Positions 1 through 7,346 are shown, counted from the first letter of the stretch. The stretch: 9,000 nucleotides of DNA from Microcaldota archaeon (GCA_021785375.1 JAJYFQ010000021.1:1-9000), one strand, 5' to 3'. Notes: generated from the letters alone by a model not told the origin. Numbers and translations: made by a program.

Positions 1-2522
1 GAACTACCTCCCGGATCAGCTCGCAGGCAGGCCAGAAACCCAAGCAGAAGGTCCAGTGGGTATGGGCCCTGGTACTCTTTCTCATGGTGGTCTCCTTCAC
101 CACGAGGTTCGCGAACGTAGGCGTCTCCCCAAAGTACTTCGAGTTTGATCCGTACTTCGACATGATAAGCACACAGTACATAGTCACTTACGGCTACCAG
201 CTTCTCTACGACCACTCGGCCTGGCCCGCCGTGGTCAACGGGACGAACCATCGCGCCGAACCTCTGATGCCGTACCTTGAAGCATACTGGTTCGAGATCG
301 CGAACCCGCAGCCTCAAACGTCGCTCGCAAGCACCGTTCCGCTGAACCCGGCAACGGTGCAGTACACTCCCCCGAACACTAACCTGATGAGCCTGGTCAG
401 CAGCTACTACCCGCCTCTTGTGGCAGCGCTCCTTGTCTTCGTAGTATTCATGTTCCTATATCACCTCTACGGCGACTTCCCTGCAATCATAGGCGCGGTC
501 CTTGCAACGGCAATGCCCATACTGATAACCACGTTCATAGCCGGGGAACAGCTCCTGGAGCCGTTCGGAATCTTTGCCCTGTTCTTCTTCTACGCATCGT
601 ACCTCATCGCCGTAGAGAATCCCAAGAACTCCAGGTACGCGATTCTCACCGGAATAGCATTTGTCTCGAACTTCCTCGGAGGCCAGTACTACACCGTGCC
701 GGCAGGGATACTGGCCGTTTACATCCTGCTCCAGGGACTCTTCAACGTCATAAAGGAGAAGCCGATGTACGACTTCTACCGAATGAACATAATCATACTC
801 GTCGTTTCTGGAATACTCTTCGCGTTCTACATGCCGTATGCGGCAACGCTGCAGAACAGGATACCGAGCTACTTCGGCATACCAATAATCATAAGCCTGC
901 CCATCGCGGCGCTGGTTCTCGTCGCCACATTCCAGGAGGTCCCGCTCCTTCTCAAGAGGATTAATGCCGTTAAGGAAGTAAACACCCGGACATACCTTAT
1001 GTTCTTCGTCATATTCCTGGTGGTTCTTGCCGCTGCTGTCGCGTTCACCCCTCTCGGCGGCCCGCTGCAAAAGTACATCGCGCTGAGCGAGCACTTCACC
1101 ACCCCTTCCACGCCTCTCTTCATGACAGTCCAGGAGTACGCGCCTACGGGATTAAACTTCAACTTCGGAGCCAATGGCTTCGGCATAATAGCGATGAACA
1201 TTGGGAGCAACGCCATACTTGTCTGGGCCGTTCTCATCGCGTTCATAGCGCTTGAGGTATACGCGATATTCACAAAGAACTCCCAGACAGGCATATTCGT
1301 AATAGCGCTGGTGGCCCCTCTCGCCGTTGCCGGAATGTCGGAAGTGAAGTACATGCCTCACTTCGGCGTCGCGTACATACTCGCAATAGGCATAATCTTC
1401 GGAGAGCTGATGATCTATGCGATGAAGAGCAACAGAGACACACTCAGGTACGTGCTGCTCGGGCTTGGCATATTCATCATACTGATAGAGTCGCTCCAGA
1501 GCATAGGCTTCGGCGTCCTCCCCGGCGCGTTCTCGAGCTGCAACTCGATAATCTCCGGGGGCAACGTGCTCGGAGACGAGCTCTTCTGCAACTCGGTCCA
1601 GACGTACTGGCTCCAGGCTACGGCCTGGATGCGCCAGAATGTGGGGCCTTACGCGCCGAGGATACTCTCGTGGTGGGACTACGGGGACTGGATAAACTGG
1701 TTCGGCAACAGCAACGCCGTGCTCAGGGGAGACAACTCCGTTGCGCAGGAGGACTACGACACGGCAGCGCACTTCGTCCTGGGAAACCAGAACGGATACG
1801 GATCCAACACCCTTGCCGCGTACATGAACTCGATCCAGGCGAAGTACGTCTTATATGACGATGCCCTCGTTCCGAAGTGGGGTGCGCTGGACTTCCTCGC
1901 CTGCGTGGACACCAACCAGACCAGCAAGGCCTATGCCATCGAGCAGGGCCGTTCCCACAACCTTTCGTTCGAGCTCGGAACCTCGCCTTGCGAGGTCTCC
2001 CACGATCCCGCGATGCTCATAATGCCAACGTCGCTCTCGGTGCAGGACTACTGCACGTTCTCCAACTCCTCAGTGACAGCGGTTACCGGAGTCGTCGCCA
2101 TAGGCTCGCAGATACTCAACCAGACATACTGTGTTCCAACGAGCTTCCTGCAGACCGGAAACGCTACGGCACTTCTCACGCAGAACGGCACCAAGACGAA
2201 CATCATCATAACATCACAGCTGTACCAGGGAACCCTCAACAACGGTCAGTACCTGTCGTTCGTGCTTCTCTACCTCCCCAACGCCAATGGTACCATATCC
2301 GATGCGCCGTCTCAGTTCTACAACTCAATGTTCTATCAGGGTTACTTCCTGGGCAGGCTGCCCGGATTCACGCTGGTCTATCCGCGGAACTTCACCGGTA
2401 TAAACTACATCAACAGCACCAACAAGGTGATGATCTTCTCGCTCAACAACTACACCGGCACCCTTCCGACAAACGTAAAGAAGCCGGGCTACGTGACAAA
2501 CAACTACTCCATGCCGGGCTGA
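1..2522 (+). CDS. aglB: STT3/AglB oligosaccharyltransferase, 5'-truncated by the window
   Basis: This is the catalytic subunit of archaeal N-glycosylation, which moves a lipid-linked glycan onto Asn of N-X-S/T sequons outside the membrane. The frame is open from position 3 to the edge. A lysine-rich stretch and the start of the first membrane helix lie before the first visible Met (position 84), so that Met is not the true start and the N-terminus is off-window. Numbering from Met84, I see the first acidic motif DPYFD (22-26), a second acidic loop GEQLLEP (154-160) where a DxD-like motif is expected, the TIXE-type loop TVQE (348-351), and the sequon-binding WWDYG (530-534). DDALVPK (592-598) may stand in for the DK motif. 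About a dozen hydrophobic segments precede a soluble domain from about residue 485, with six cysteines. The last 200 residues contain 11 sequons. The motifs make the family call firm; the glycan and lipid donor are unknown. Confidence 0.95.
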   Translation, partial: TTSRISSQAGQKPKQKVQWVWALVLFLMVVSFTTRFANVGVSPKYFEFDPYFDMISTQYIVTYGYQLLYDHSAWPAVVNGTNHRAEPLMPYLEAYWFEIANPQPQTSLASTVPLNPATVQYTPPNTNLMSLVSSYYPPLVAALLVFVVFMFLYHLYGDFPAIIGAVLATAMPILITTFIAGEQLLEPFGIFALFFFYASYLIAVENPKNSRYAILTGIAFVSNFLGGQYYTVPAGILAVYILLQGLFNVIKEKPMYDFYRMNIIILVVSGILFAFYMPYAATLQNRIPSYFGIPIIISLPIAALVLVATFQEVPLLLKRINAVKEVNTRTYLMFFVIFLVVLAAAVAFTPLGGPLQKYIALSEHFTTPSTPLFMTVQEYAPTGLNFNFGANGFGIIAMNIGSNAILVWAVLIAFIALEVYAIFTKNSQTGIFVIALVAPLAVAGMSEVKYMPHFGVAYILAIGIIFGELMIYAMKSNRDTLRYVLLGLGIFIILIESLQSIGFGVLPGAFSSCNSIISGGNVLGDELFCNSVQTYWLQATAWMRQNVGPYAPRILSWWDYGDWINWFGNSNAVLRGDNSVAQEDYDTAAHFVLGNQNGYGSNTLAAYMNSIQAKYVLYDDALVPKWGALDFLACVDTNQTSKAYAIEQGRSHNLSFELGTSPCEVSHDPAMLIMPTSLSVQDYCTFSNSSVTAVTGVVAIGSQILNQTYCVPTSFLQTGNATALLTQNGTKTNIIITSQLYQGTLNNGQYLSFVLLYLPNANGTISDAPSQFYNSMFYQGYFLGRLPGFTLVYPRNFTGINYINSTNKVMIFSLNNYTGTLPTNVKKPGYVTNNYSMPG

Positions 2523-2526
2523 TAGA

Positions 2527-3666
2527 ATGAAGCTTCTGGTACTCCAGCCATATCTGAATCTCATGGGCGGGGTTGATAGGGTGATACTTAAGATCGCGCA
2601 GCACTACGACGCGAAGATACTCACCCTGGAGTACAACAAGGAGACCACGTTCCCGGAGTTCTCGAAGCTCGACATAGAAATAGTAAAGTCACGCAAGGGA
2701 ATATCCAAAGTACTTCCATACCGTGCATCGCAGGGATTCAGGTACGGATACAACTTCTACCGGATGAAGATCAGGGAGGACTACGACGTGCTCAATCCGC
2801 ACATATCGCCGAGCGAGAGGATAAGGCACAACAACGAGAGGGTCCTGTGGTACTGCCACACCCCTCCGAGGGAGGTCTACGACCTCTACCAGGTAAGGAT
2901 GCAGGGGAGGTCCGCTAAGGACAAGCTCATATACGCGGCGATGACGAAGAGCTACAAGTTCATCGCATCGAGAATCGTCAAGAAGATAGAGGCCATAGCG
3001 ACGAACAGCGAGACCACCAATGAGAGAATAAAGAGGTACTTCGAGAGGCCGGCAACAGTGATAAATCCCGGGATAGACTATGAGGGGTTCACGAACAACG
3101 GTGACGAAAGGTTCTTCTTCTATCCCTCAAGGATACTGGTCAACAAGAGGCAGGACTACGTGATAGAGGCGTTCAAGCACTTCGTAAAGAAATCGGAGAA
3201 CAAGAAGTACAAGCTCGTCATAGCTGGAACCGTCTCAAAGGATCCGGAGCACGCGGCGTACCTGAAGAAGATCAGGGATGCGTCGAAGGGCTACAACATC
3301 GATATAATAGAGAACATAAATGAGAGCAAACTCAGGGGGATGTACTCAAGGTCGAGCGCGGTACTCTTCGCCGCGATAAACGAGGACTACGGATTCATAC
3401 CTCTGGAGTCGATGGCGAGCTCGAAGCCGATAATATCGGTGAACGAGGGCGGGCCGAGGGAGACCATTGTAGACGGAGAGACTGGTTTCCTGGTGAACTC
3501 GCCGGTTCAGATGGCGGAGAAGATGAAGTTCATTGTCGAGCATCCAGCGCTTGCGGAGAAGATGGGCAGGAACGGCAGGAAGAGAGTCGAGGAGAGATAC
3601 TCGTGGGAAGCCTTTTTCGAGAAGTTCGATCCTGCTGTAAGAAAGGTCGCAAAGTCAGGGAGATAG
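2527..3666 (+). CDS. GT4-family glycosyltransferase (WbaZ/mannosyltransferase-like)
   Basis: This 379-residue protein looks like a soluble GT-B retaining glycosyltransferase that uses a nucleotide sugar. Visible marks are the N-terminal glycine motif GGVDR (14-18), CHTPPREVYD (110-119), the domain linker INPGID (179-184), a donor-site stretch SRILVNKRQDY (201-211) with the usual basic residues, and the GT4 E-x7-E signature from E286 to E294 in EDYGFIPLE. EGGPRETI (307-314) follows the second glutamate. The CHTP motif recalls WbaZ-type mannosyltransferases, but the sugar cannot be read from sequence. No signal peptide or membrane helix is apparent, so it should act on the cytoplasmic face. It starts 4 bp after the oligosaccharyltransferase stop, has no clear Shine-Dalgarno, and is probably translated from the same transcript. 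The likely role is adding a sugar to the lipid-linked glycan used by that enzyme (inference from context). Confidence 0.9.
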   Translation: MKLLVLQPYLNLMGGVDRVILKIAQHYDAKILTLEYNKETTFPEFSKLDIEIVKSRKGISKVLPYRASQGFRYGYNFYRMKIREDYDVLNPHISPSERIRHNNERVLWYCHTPPREVYDLYQVRMQGRSAKDKLIYAAMTKSYKFIASRIVKKIEAIATNSETTNERIKRYFERPATVINPGIDYEGFTNNGDERFFFYPSRILVNKRQDYVIEAFKHFVKKSENKKYKLVIAGTVSKDPEHAAYLKKIRDASKGYNIDIIENINESKLRGMYSRSSAVLFAAINEDYGFIPLESMASSKPIISVNEGGPRETIVDGETGFLVNSPVQMAEKMKFIVEHPALAEKMGRNGRKRVEERYSWEAFFEKFDPAVRKVAKSGR

Positions 3667-4101
3667 TTACTCCAGTATGCCTCTCAGCCTAGAGCTCTTG
3701 TACGCCTCGAACCTGCCGTCAGCCTTTATTCTCACGATCCTGGGATCCAGTCCATAGAGCCTGAGCCTTCTCACCAACTCCTTCATGTCGACCCTCTGGT
3801 CGTATCCGAGCGCTATCACATCGGGCCTTATCTTCTTGAGTATCCTGTATATCCCGTTCTTGTCCGATATCTTGTTGCCAAGAATCGCCCTGTCAACCAT
3901 CCTCAGCGATCCTATCATAGAGAGCCGGTCCTTCTCGCTGAATAGGGGATCCCTTCCCTTGAACCTCCTTATGCTTCCGTCCCTTGCGACTATCACGACA
4001 AGCCTGTCCCCCAGCCTCTTTGCCTTGCTCAGGTAGTCCAGGTGTCCGGGATGGATTATATCGAAAGAGCCGAATGCCAACACTGTTTTAACCACAAGCA
4101 T
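3667..4101 (-). CDS. ribL: RibL-like FAD synthase (cytidylyltransferase fold)
   Basis: This 144-residue nucleotidyltransferase of the HxGH superfamily closely resembles archaeal RibL, which makes FAD from FMN and ATP. Visible are FGSFDIIHPGHLDYL with HPGH at 17-20, VIVARD (36-41), an FKGRDP segment (48-52), DVIALGYDQ (94-102), and YKSSRLR (134-140) in the place of the C-terminal phosphate-binding ISS/T motif. I chose ATG at 4101. A TTG at 4107 is in frame and would add two residues, but the conserved strand starts just after the ATG. The gene begins 10 bp after vapC on the same strand and could be cotranscribed, or use a TATA-like site inside the vapC end. Its stop (TTA at 3667-3669 on the + strand) directly abuts the glycosyltransferase stop. 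A TagD-like glycerol-3-phosphate cytidylyltransferase is the main alternative; the GYDQ region favours RibL. Confidence 0.85.
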   Translation of the reverse strand: MLVVKTVLAFGSFDIIHPGHLDYLSKAKRLGDRLVVIVARDGSIRRFKGRDPLFSEKDRLSMIGSLRMVDRAILGNKISDKNGIYRILKKIRPDVIALGYDQRVDMKELVRRLRLYGLDPRIVRIKADGRFEAYKSSRLRGILE

Positions 4102-4111
4102 CCCCAATAGA

Positions 4112-4540
4112 TTAAGCAGACAAAAGTTCCTTATAATTTGTAACGGTTATCCCGTATGTCTCTTTGATATGGCCCCTGTTTTTCATTATCTTAGAATCTT
4201 CTGTCACCAGCTCTTCCTTATTTGCCGCAGCGGTAGCTATGACTATACAGTCTATATAATCACCGAGGCGTTTCGATAGACTGTGGGCCACCTCCACAAT
4301 CTCTTGATCATAGAAAGGTTCTACACGGAAATCGCTATTTATGACTTCTATGGCGTCAGCGGCAAGTTTAGGTGGCAGATTCAGCTTTGCAACCTTTGCC
4401 TGAATTTCGAACAATGATATCATGCTCACCCCTAAATCATCAAAAGAGAACCTAGTCTTATTTGCGTCTATAGCTCCAAGCAGGTCCGTACGTATCTCTA
4501 TGCCAGAGAGCCTTAGTAGGTATGTAGTGTCGATTATCAA
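4112..4540 (-). CDS. vapC: VapC-type PIN-domain ribonuclease toxin
   Basis: This PIN-domain protein of 142 residues is the expected toxin of a type II toxin-antitoxin pair; family members are metal-dependent endoribonucleases. The acidic set can be read as D4 in IIDTTYLL, E45 in ISLFEIQAK, D97 in YIDCIVIATA and D115 in LVTEDSKI, so the active site looks intact. Length is close to the usual 130-140. The start is a TTG: no ATG lies ahead of the conserved D4, and the next Met is residue 40. The TTG overlaps the antitoxin stop as TTGA, indicating coupled translation with toxin output kept below antitoxin output. Base composition is lower in G+C than the genes around it, which suggests acquisition. 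Substrate RNA is unknown. Confidence 0.88.
   Translation of the reverse strand: MIIDTTYLLRLSGIEIRTDLLGAIDANKTRFSFDDLGVSMISLFEIQAKVAKLNLPPKLAADAIEVINSDFRVEPFYDQEIVEVAHSLSKRLGDYIDCIVIATAAANKEELVTEDSKIMKNRGHIKETYGITVTNYKELLSA
4131..4138 (-). promoter_or_regulatory. Possible ribL TATA box inside the vapC 3' end
   Basis: On the minus strand the sequence AATTATAA lies about 33 bases before the ribL ATG (4101). That is close to the normal spacing for a transcript with almost no leader. It falls in codons for T-N-Y-K of VapC, so it may be coincidence in an AT-rich gene. If real, ribL could be transcribed independently of the toxin-antitoxin operon. Confidence 0.3.
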
Positions 4541-4779
4541 GATTGCACCGATTTTGACAATTCGTGCCTAAACGATTCAAACTCCTTCTGAGTCACCTTT
4601 GCAACCGGTTTTGAATGGATCAACTGCCTCAGCTTGTCTCTATTTGCGAGGCTTTTCTTCACCAGTTTGTTTAGCACTTTCGATATTGCCTTAGAGCTGT
4701 TATATTCTTCCAGGCTCTCTCTTACCAGCGCATCATATACGCTCTTTTCAAGCACTACTGTGGTCCTTCTTTCAGTCAT
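4537..4779 (-). CDS. vapB: VapB-type antitoxin, ribbon-helix-helix-like
   Basis: This small 80-residue protein is directly upstream of the PIN toxin and overlaps it by 4 bases. The N-terminal half (RRTTVVLEKSVYDALVRES, then NSSKAISKVLNKLVKK) fits a ribbon-helix-helix DNA-binding unit: a short beta strand followed by two helices. The charged C-terminal part would be the toxin-binding tail. I chose ATG at 4779; a TTG at 4788 in the same frame would add three residues and sits closer to the palindrome. Antitoxins of this type usually repress their own operon through a palindromic operator, and a 34-bp palindrome begins 12 bases upstream. The family call comes from predicted secondary structure, size and pairing, because RHH sequences are weakly conserved. 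Confidence 0.82.
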   Translation of the reverse strand: MTERRTTVVLEKSVYDALVRESLEEYNSSKAISKVLNKLVKKSLANRDKLRQLIHSKPVAKVTQKEFESFRHELSKSVQS

Positions 4780-4790
4780 ATTTATCAACT

Positions 4791-4824
4791 AAGATGTTTA
4801 TATGCTTAAACATATAAATATCTT
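4791..4824 (-). promoter_or_regulatory. 34-bp palindromic operator/promoter of vapBC
   Basis: Two 14-base arms, AAGATGTTTATATG (4791-4804) and CATATAAATATCTT (4811-4824), are inverted copies with one mismatch around the hexamer CTTAAA. Over all 17 base pairs of the palindrome 15 match. The arms contain TATA-like TTTATATG/CATATAAA elements facing both ways. They lie about 20-40 bases before the vapB ATG, so antitoxin bound here would directly block TBP. This is the expected autoregulatory operator of the toxin-antitoxin pair, inferred from position and symmetry. Confidence 0.72.
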
Positions 4825-4962
4825 CCGGTAGTCCTCGGGATTGGGAAAGAAGTCATAACCTCCCTTTACTCTGCTGGAACATACGCTCAGGGATCCATGA
4901 TCTTACCCACGTGTTACTCCTAAATCAACTGCAAACAGATCCCCTGGCTGCGTCCAGCAAGC

Positions 4963-4970
4963 TATAAATA
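4963..4970 (+). promoter_or_regulatory. Candidate TATA box for the thermosome gene
   Basis: TATAAATA is a near-consensus archaeal TATA box. Initiation about 25-30 bases downstream would give a leader of roughly 65-70 bases. A second, weaker candidate, AATTATAC (4997-5004), would give a leader of about 30 bases. No strong BRE purine stretch is evident upstream of either. Confidence 0.5.
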
Positions 4971-5049
4971 TGTTTCTGTGCTCATTAATATTTACGAATT
5001 ATACACACACAATCACGCGCGATTTTGTGGACAATTTTTCTGCTTAAAT

Positions 5050-5055
5050 AGGTGA
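5050..5055 (+). promoter_or_regulatory. Shine-Dalgarno of the thermosome gene
   Basis: AGGTGA matches the archaeal 16S anti-Shine-Dalgarno complement (GGAGGTGAT) and ends 4 bases before ATG at 5060, which supports that start and a leadered transcript. Confidence 0.7.
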
Positions 5056-5059
5056 AAAC

Positions 5060-6709
5060 ATGGCTGAGAATCAATTAGGTGGACAGCAGTATCTGATATT
5101 GCCCGAAGGGGCCTCGAGGCTCATAGGAAAGGAAGCACAGAGAACCAACATTGCGGTTGGATATGCGCTTGCAAGCATAGTAAGGACTACGCTTGGACCG
5201 AAGGGAATGGACAAGATGCTAGTCAGCGAGCTCGGCGACCTCGTGATAACGAACGATGGCGCAACGATACTCGAAGAGATGAACGTGGAGCACCCTATCG
5301 CGAAGATACTCGTAGACGTAGCAAAGACGCAGGACAAGGAGGTCGGAGACGGAACCACATCGGCGGTCATAATGGCGGGAGACCTTCTCAAGAATGCGGG
5401 ACAGCTTCTTGACCAGGGAGTTCCACCCGCAGCGATAATCAAGGGCTACGAGATGGCGCAGGAGAAGGCAAGGTCCCTGCTTGACGGTGTTGCGAGCAAC
5501 ATAACCCTCGACAACGATGACAAGCTGCTCCAGATAGCGCAGGTCTCGATAGGCTCTAAGAACATAGGCAGCGACTCGACCAAGAAGTACCTCACCAGGT
5601 TCGCTCTCCAGGCGATAAAGCAGGTCGCGATAAAACAGGGAAGCAAGGTCACGATCGACAGGGACTTCATAAAGATAGAGAAGAAGGAGGGAGGCAGCGT
5701 CGACAACACCGAGTTCATAAACGGAGTGCTCATAGACAAGGAGATCGCACACCCTGGAATGCCTAAGTCGATAAAGAACGCCAGCATCGCGATACTCGAC
5801 GTAGCTCTCGAGATAGAGAAGACGGAGGTTGACGCGAAGATAGAGATAACATCTCCGGACCAGATGCAGGCGTTCCTCAACCAGGAGGAGACGATGCTCA
5901 AGAACATGGTCGAGAAGATAGTGAAGAGCAAGGCCAACGTCGTCTTCATACAGAAGGGGATCGACGATGTGGCGCAGCACTACCTCTCAAAGGCCGGGGT
6001 AATGGCCGTGAGGAGGGTCAAGAAGAGCGACATAGAGAAGCTCGCAAAGGCCACCGGCGCAAAGCTGGTCACGAGCCTCGATGACCTCACGCAGTCGGAT
6101 CTCGGATTCGCCGGTATAGTTGAAGAGCGGAAGGTCGGCGGAGAGCAGATGGTATTCGTAGAGAAGTGCAAGGATCCAAAGAGCGTCACAATATTCGTAA
6201 GGGCCGGCACGAAGCAGGCGGCCGACGAAGTAGAGAGGGCGCTCACCGACGTGATCGGAGCGCTTTCCAGCACGATCGAGGACGGAAAGTACGTCACTGG
6301 AGGAGGCAGCACAGAGGTAGAGCTCGCACTCAAGCTCAGGGACTACGCAACCGACGTGGGAGGCAGGGAGCAGCTCGCAATAACCGCCTTCGCTGACGCG
6401 CTCGAGATAATCCCGAAGACGCTTGCGGAGAGTGCGGGAATGGACCCGATAGACACGCTCGTCCAGCTCAGGTCGAAGCACAAGGGCAAGGACGGCAAGA
6501 TCTACGGGGTCGATGTCTACAAGAACTCGATCAGCGACATGGACAGGCTCGGAGTGATAGAGCCGCTCAAGGTAAAGGTCCAGGCGATGTCAAGCGCAAC
6601 GGAGGCCTCGGGATCGATCCTGAGGATCGACGACATGATAAGCTCAAAGGGCAAGGGCGGGCGCGGCGGGCCTGGCGGAATGCCTCCCGGCGGAATGGGG
6701 GAGGACTGA
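5060..6709 (+). CDS. ths: Thermosome subunit (group II chaperonin)
   Basis: This 549-residue, full-length ATP-driven folding chaperonin assembles as a double ring in the cytoplasm. The equatorial ATP site shows LGPKGMDKM (45-53), NDGATI (65-70), GDGTT (96-100, with Mg-binding D97), the catalytic Asp in ALTD (D397) and GGGSTE (414-419). The substrate-binding apical domain lies roughly at 215-370, and the intermediate domain flanks it. The C-terminal tail is the usual flexible Gly/Met-rich sequence (GGPGGMPPGGMGED). Two small deviations from the common form are RAGT in place of RGGT at 381-384 and GGGSTE in place of the usual GGGA-type motif. Only one subunit gene is visible, so whether the ring is homo- or hetero-oligomeric cannot be decided here. 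ATG at 5060 is supported by a good Shine-Dalgarno and by homology beginning near QQYLILPEG. Confidence 0.98.
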   Translation: MAENQLGGQQYLILPEGASRLIGKEAQRTNIAVGYALASIVRTTLGPKGMDKMLVSELGDLVITNDGATILEEMNVEHPIAKILVDVAKTQDKEVGDGTTSAVIMAGDLLKNAGQLLDQGVPPAAIIKGYEMAQEKARSLLDGVASNITLDNDDKLLQIAQVSIGSKNIGSDSTKKYLTRFALQAIKQVAIKQGSKVTIDRDFIKIEKKEGGSVDNTEFINGVLIDKEIAHPGMPKSIKNASIAILDVALEIEKTEVDAKIEITSPDQMQAFLNQEETMLKNMVEKIVKSKANVVFIQKGIDDVAQHYLSKAGVMAVRRVKKSDIEKLAKATGAKLVTSLDDLTQSDLGFAGIVEERKVGGEQMVFVEKCKDPKSVTIFVRAGTKQAADEVERALTDVIGALSSTIEDGKYVTGGGSTEVELALKLRDYATDVGGREQLAITAFADALEIIPKTLAESAGMDPIDTLVQLRSKHKGKDGKIYGVDVYKNSISDMDRLGVIEPLKVKVQAMSSATEASGSILRIDDMISSKGKGGRGGPGGMPPGGMGED

Positions 6710-6719
6710 CGAGTCAGCC

Positions 6720-6727
6720 TTTTATAC
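6720..6727 (+). promoter_or_regulatory. TATA box for adkA
   Basis: TTTTATAC sits in the 46-base gap after the thermosome stop and about 33 bases before the adkA ATG at 6756. This spacing predicts a leader of only a few bases. No Shine-Dalgarno precedes the ATG, which fits near-leaderless translation and transcription independent of the chaperonin gene. Confidence 0.55.
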
Positions 6728-6755
6728 CAGAGCAACCAAGTAATCCCGTGTTCAG

Positions 6756-7337
6756 ATGACAAAACTGATACTCTTCGTGGGCACACCCGGCGCCGGAAAG
6801 TCTACCGTACTGAACAGCATAGTGGAGAAGGGGAAGACCATCCAGATAGTCAACATGGGCGACCTGATGCTCAGGATCGCAAAGGAGCGCGAGGGAGTTA
6901 CCGACAGGGAGCAGTTGGGAACCCTGAGCGACGAGCAGATAAAGGCCGACAGGGAGCTTGCGTTCCAGCAGATAATCGACAGAGGGCAGGACTCGCTCAT
7001 AGACACGCATCTTACCATAAAGTATGGGAGGAGGTACGTTCCCGGAGTCACGCTCGAGGAGCTCAGGAAGATCAGAATCAAAGCTATAGTATATATAGAT
7101 GCGACGGCAAAGGAGATATGGAGGAGAAGGCACAGCGACCCGTCGAAGCAGGGAAGGAGAAACATAAACGACACGGAAGCTGAGATAGACGAGCAGAAGA
7201 GCGTAAACCTCGCCATACTGTCGTCATGCGCCATCTACCTGAGCATACCCATATACATCATATACAACAGCGACGGCAAGCAGGCTGAGGCTGTCGCCGA
7301 GCTCGAGAAGATAGTGAAAGAGCATTTCACTGAATAA
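6756..7337 (+). CDS. adkA: Archaeal-type adenylate kinase
   Basis: This 193-residue enzyme should catalyse ATP + AMP = 2 ADP in the cytoplasm. It belongs to the archaeal AdkA family, distinct from bacterial Adk. The P-loop GTPGAGKST is at 9-17. IVNMGDLM (31-38) matches the AMP-site region and DTHLTI (83-88) the strongly conserved DTH-TIK segment, followed by YVPG (94-97). An arginine-rich region RRRHSDPSKQGRR (123-135) and a following acidic helix with EIDEQKSVN correspond to the lid area and the 'E-HQ--NRA'-like helix of the family. Length matches the family (about 190). The downstream DUF106 gene is the family's usual neighbour. Confidence in family is high; kinetic specificity is assumed. 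Confidence 0.93.
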   Translation: MTKLILFVGTPGAGKSTVLNSIVEKGKTIQIVNMGDLMLRIAKEREGVTDREQLGTLSDEQIKADRELAFQQIIDRGQDSLIDTHLTIKYGRRYVPGVTLEELRKIRIKAIVYIDATAKEIWRRRHSDPSKQGRRNINDTEAEIDEQKSVNLAILSSCAIYLSIPIYIIYNSDGKQAEAVAELEKIVKEHFTE

Positions 7338-7346
7338 GGAAGCAAC

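Larger units (their letters stand above)
4825..5059. other. Non-coding region between vapBC and the thermosome gene
   Basis: No convincing reading frame, tRNA or box C/D-like RNA is visible in these 235 bases. The left half (to about 4950) is of mixed composition with no recognised motif. The right half is AT-rich and carries the likely thermosome promoter, a T-run at 5035-5039 and a Shine-Dalgarno. A heat-shock regulator site may be present but I could not identify one. Confidence 0.5.

Noticed and set aside
84..86. ATG at 84 as the start of the oligosaccharyltransferase
   Set aside because: The frame is open to the left edge and the ATG falls inside the first membrane helix, after a lysine-rich cytoplasmic stretch.
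456..1094. Long minus-strand open frame inside the oligosaccharyltransferase gene
   Set aside because: It is rich in Arg, Glu and Tyr with no domain or hydrophobic core, as expected from the complement of a membrane protein gene whose real frame is strongly supported.
1877..2530. Plus-strand frame of 217 codons overlapping the oligosaccharyltransferase C-terminus
   Set aside because: The composition is low-complexity Arg/Gln/His and the overlapping frame has coherent ectodomain features; it is a frame shadow.
4888..4911. Tiny ATG frame in the same gap
   Set aside because: It ends after eight codons and has no ribosome-binding site.
4831..4960. Possible small RNA or tRNA in the gap before the thermosome gene
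   Set aside because: I found no tRNA T-arm or acceptor pairing, and no clear paired C and D boxes; a covariance-model search would be needed to claim one.
5219..5980. 253-codon minus-strand open frame opposite the thermosome gene
   Set aside because: The thermosome frame shows every family motif; the reverse frame is a Leu/Arg/Tyr-rich shadow common in GC-rich archaeal genes.
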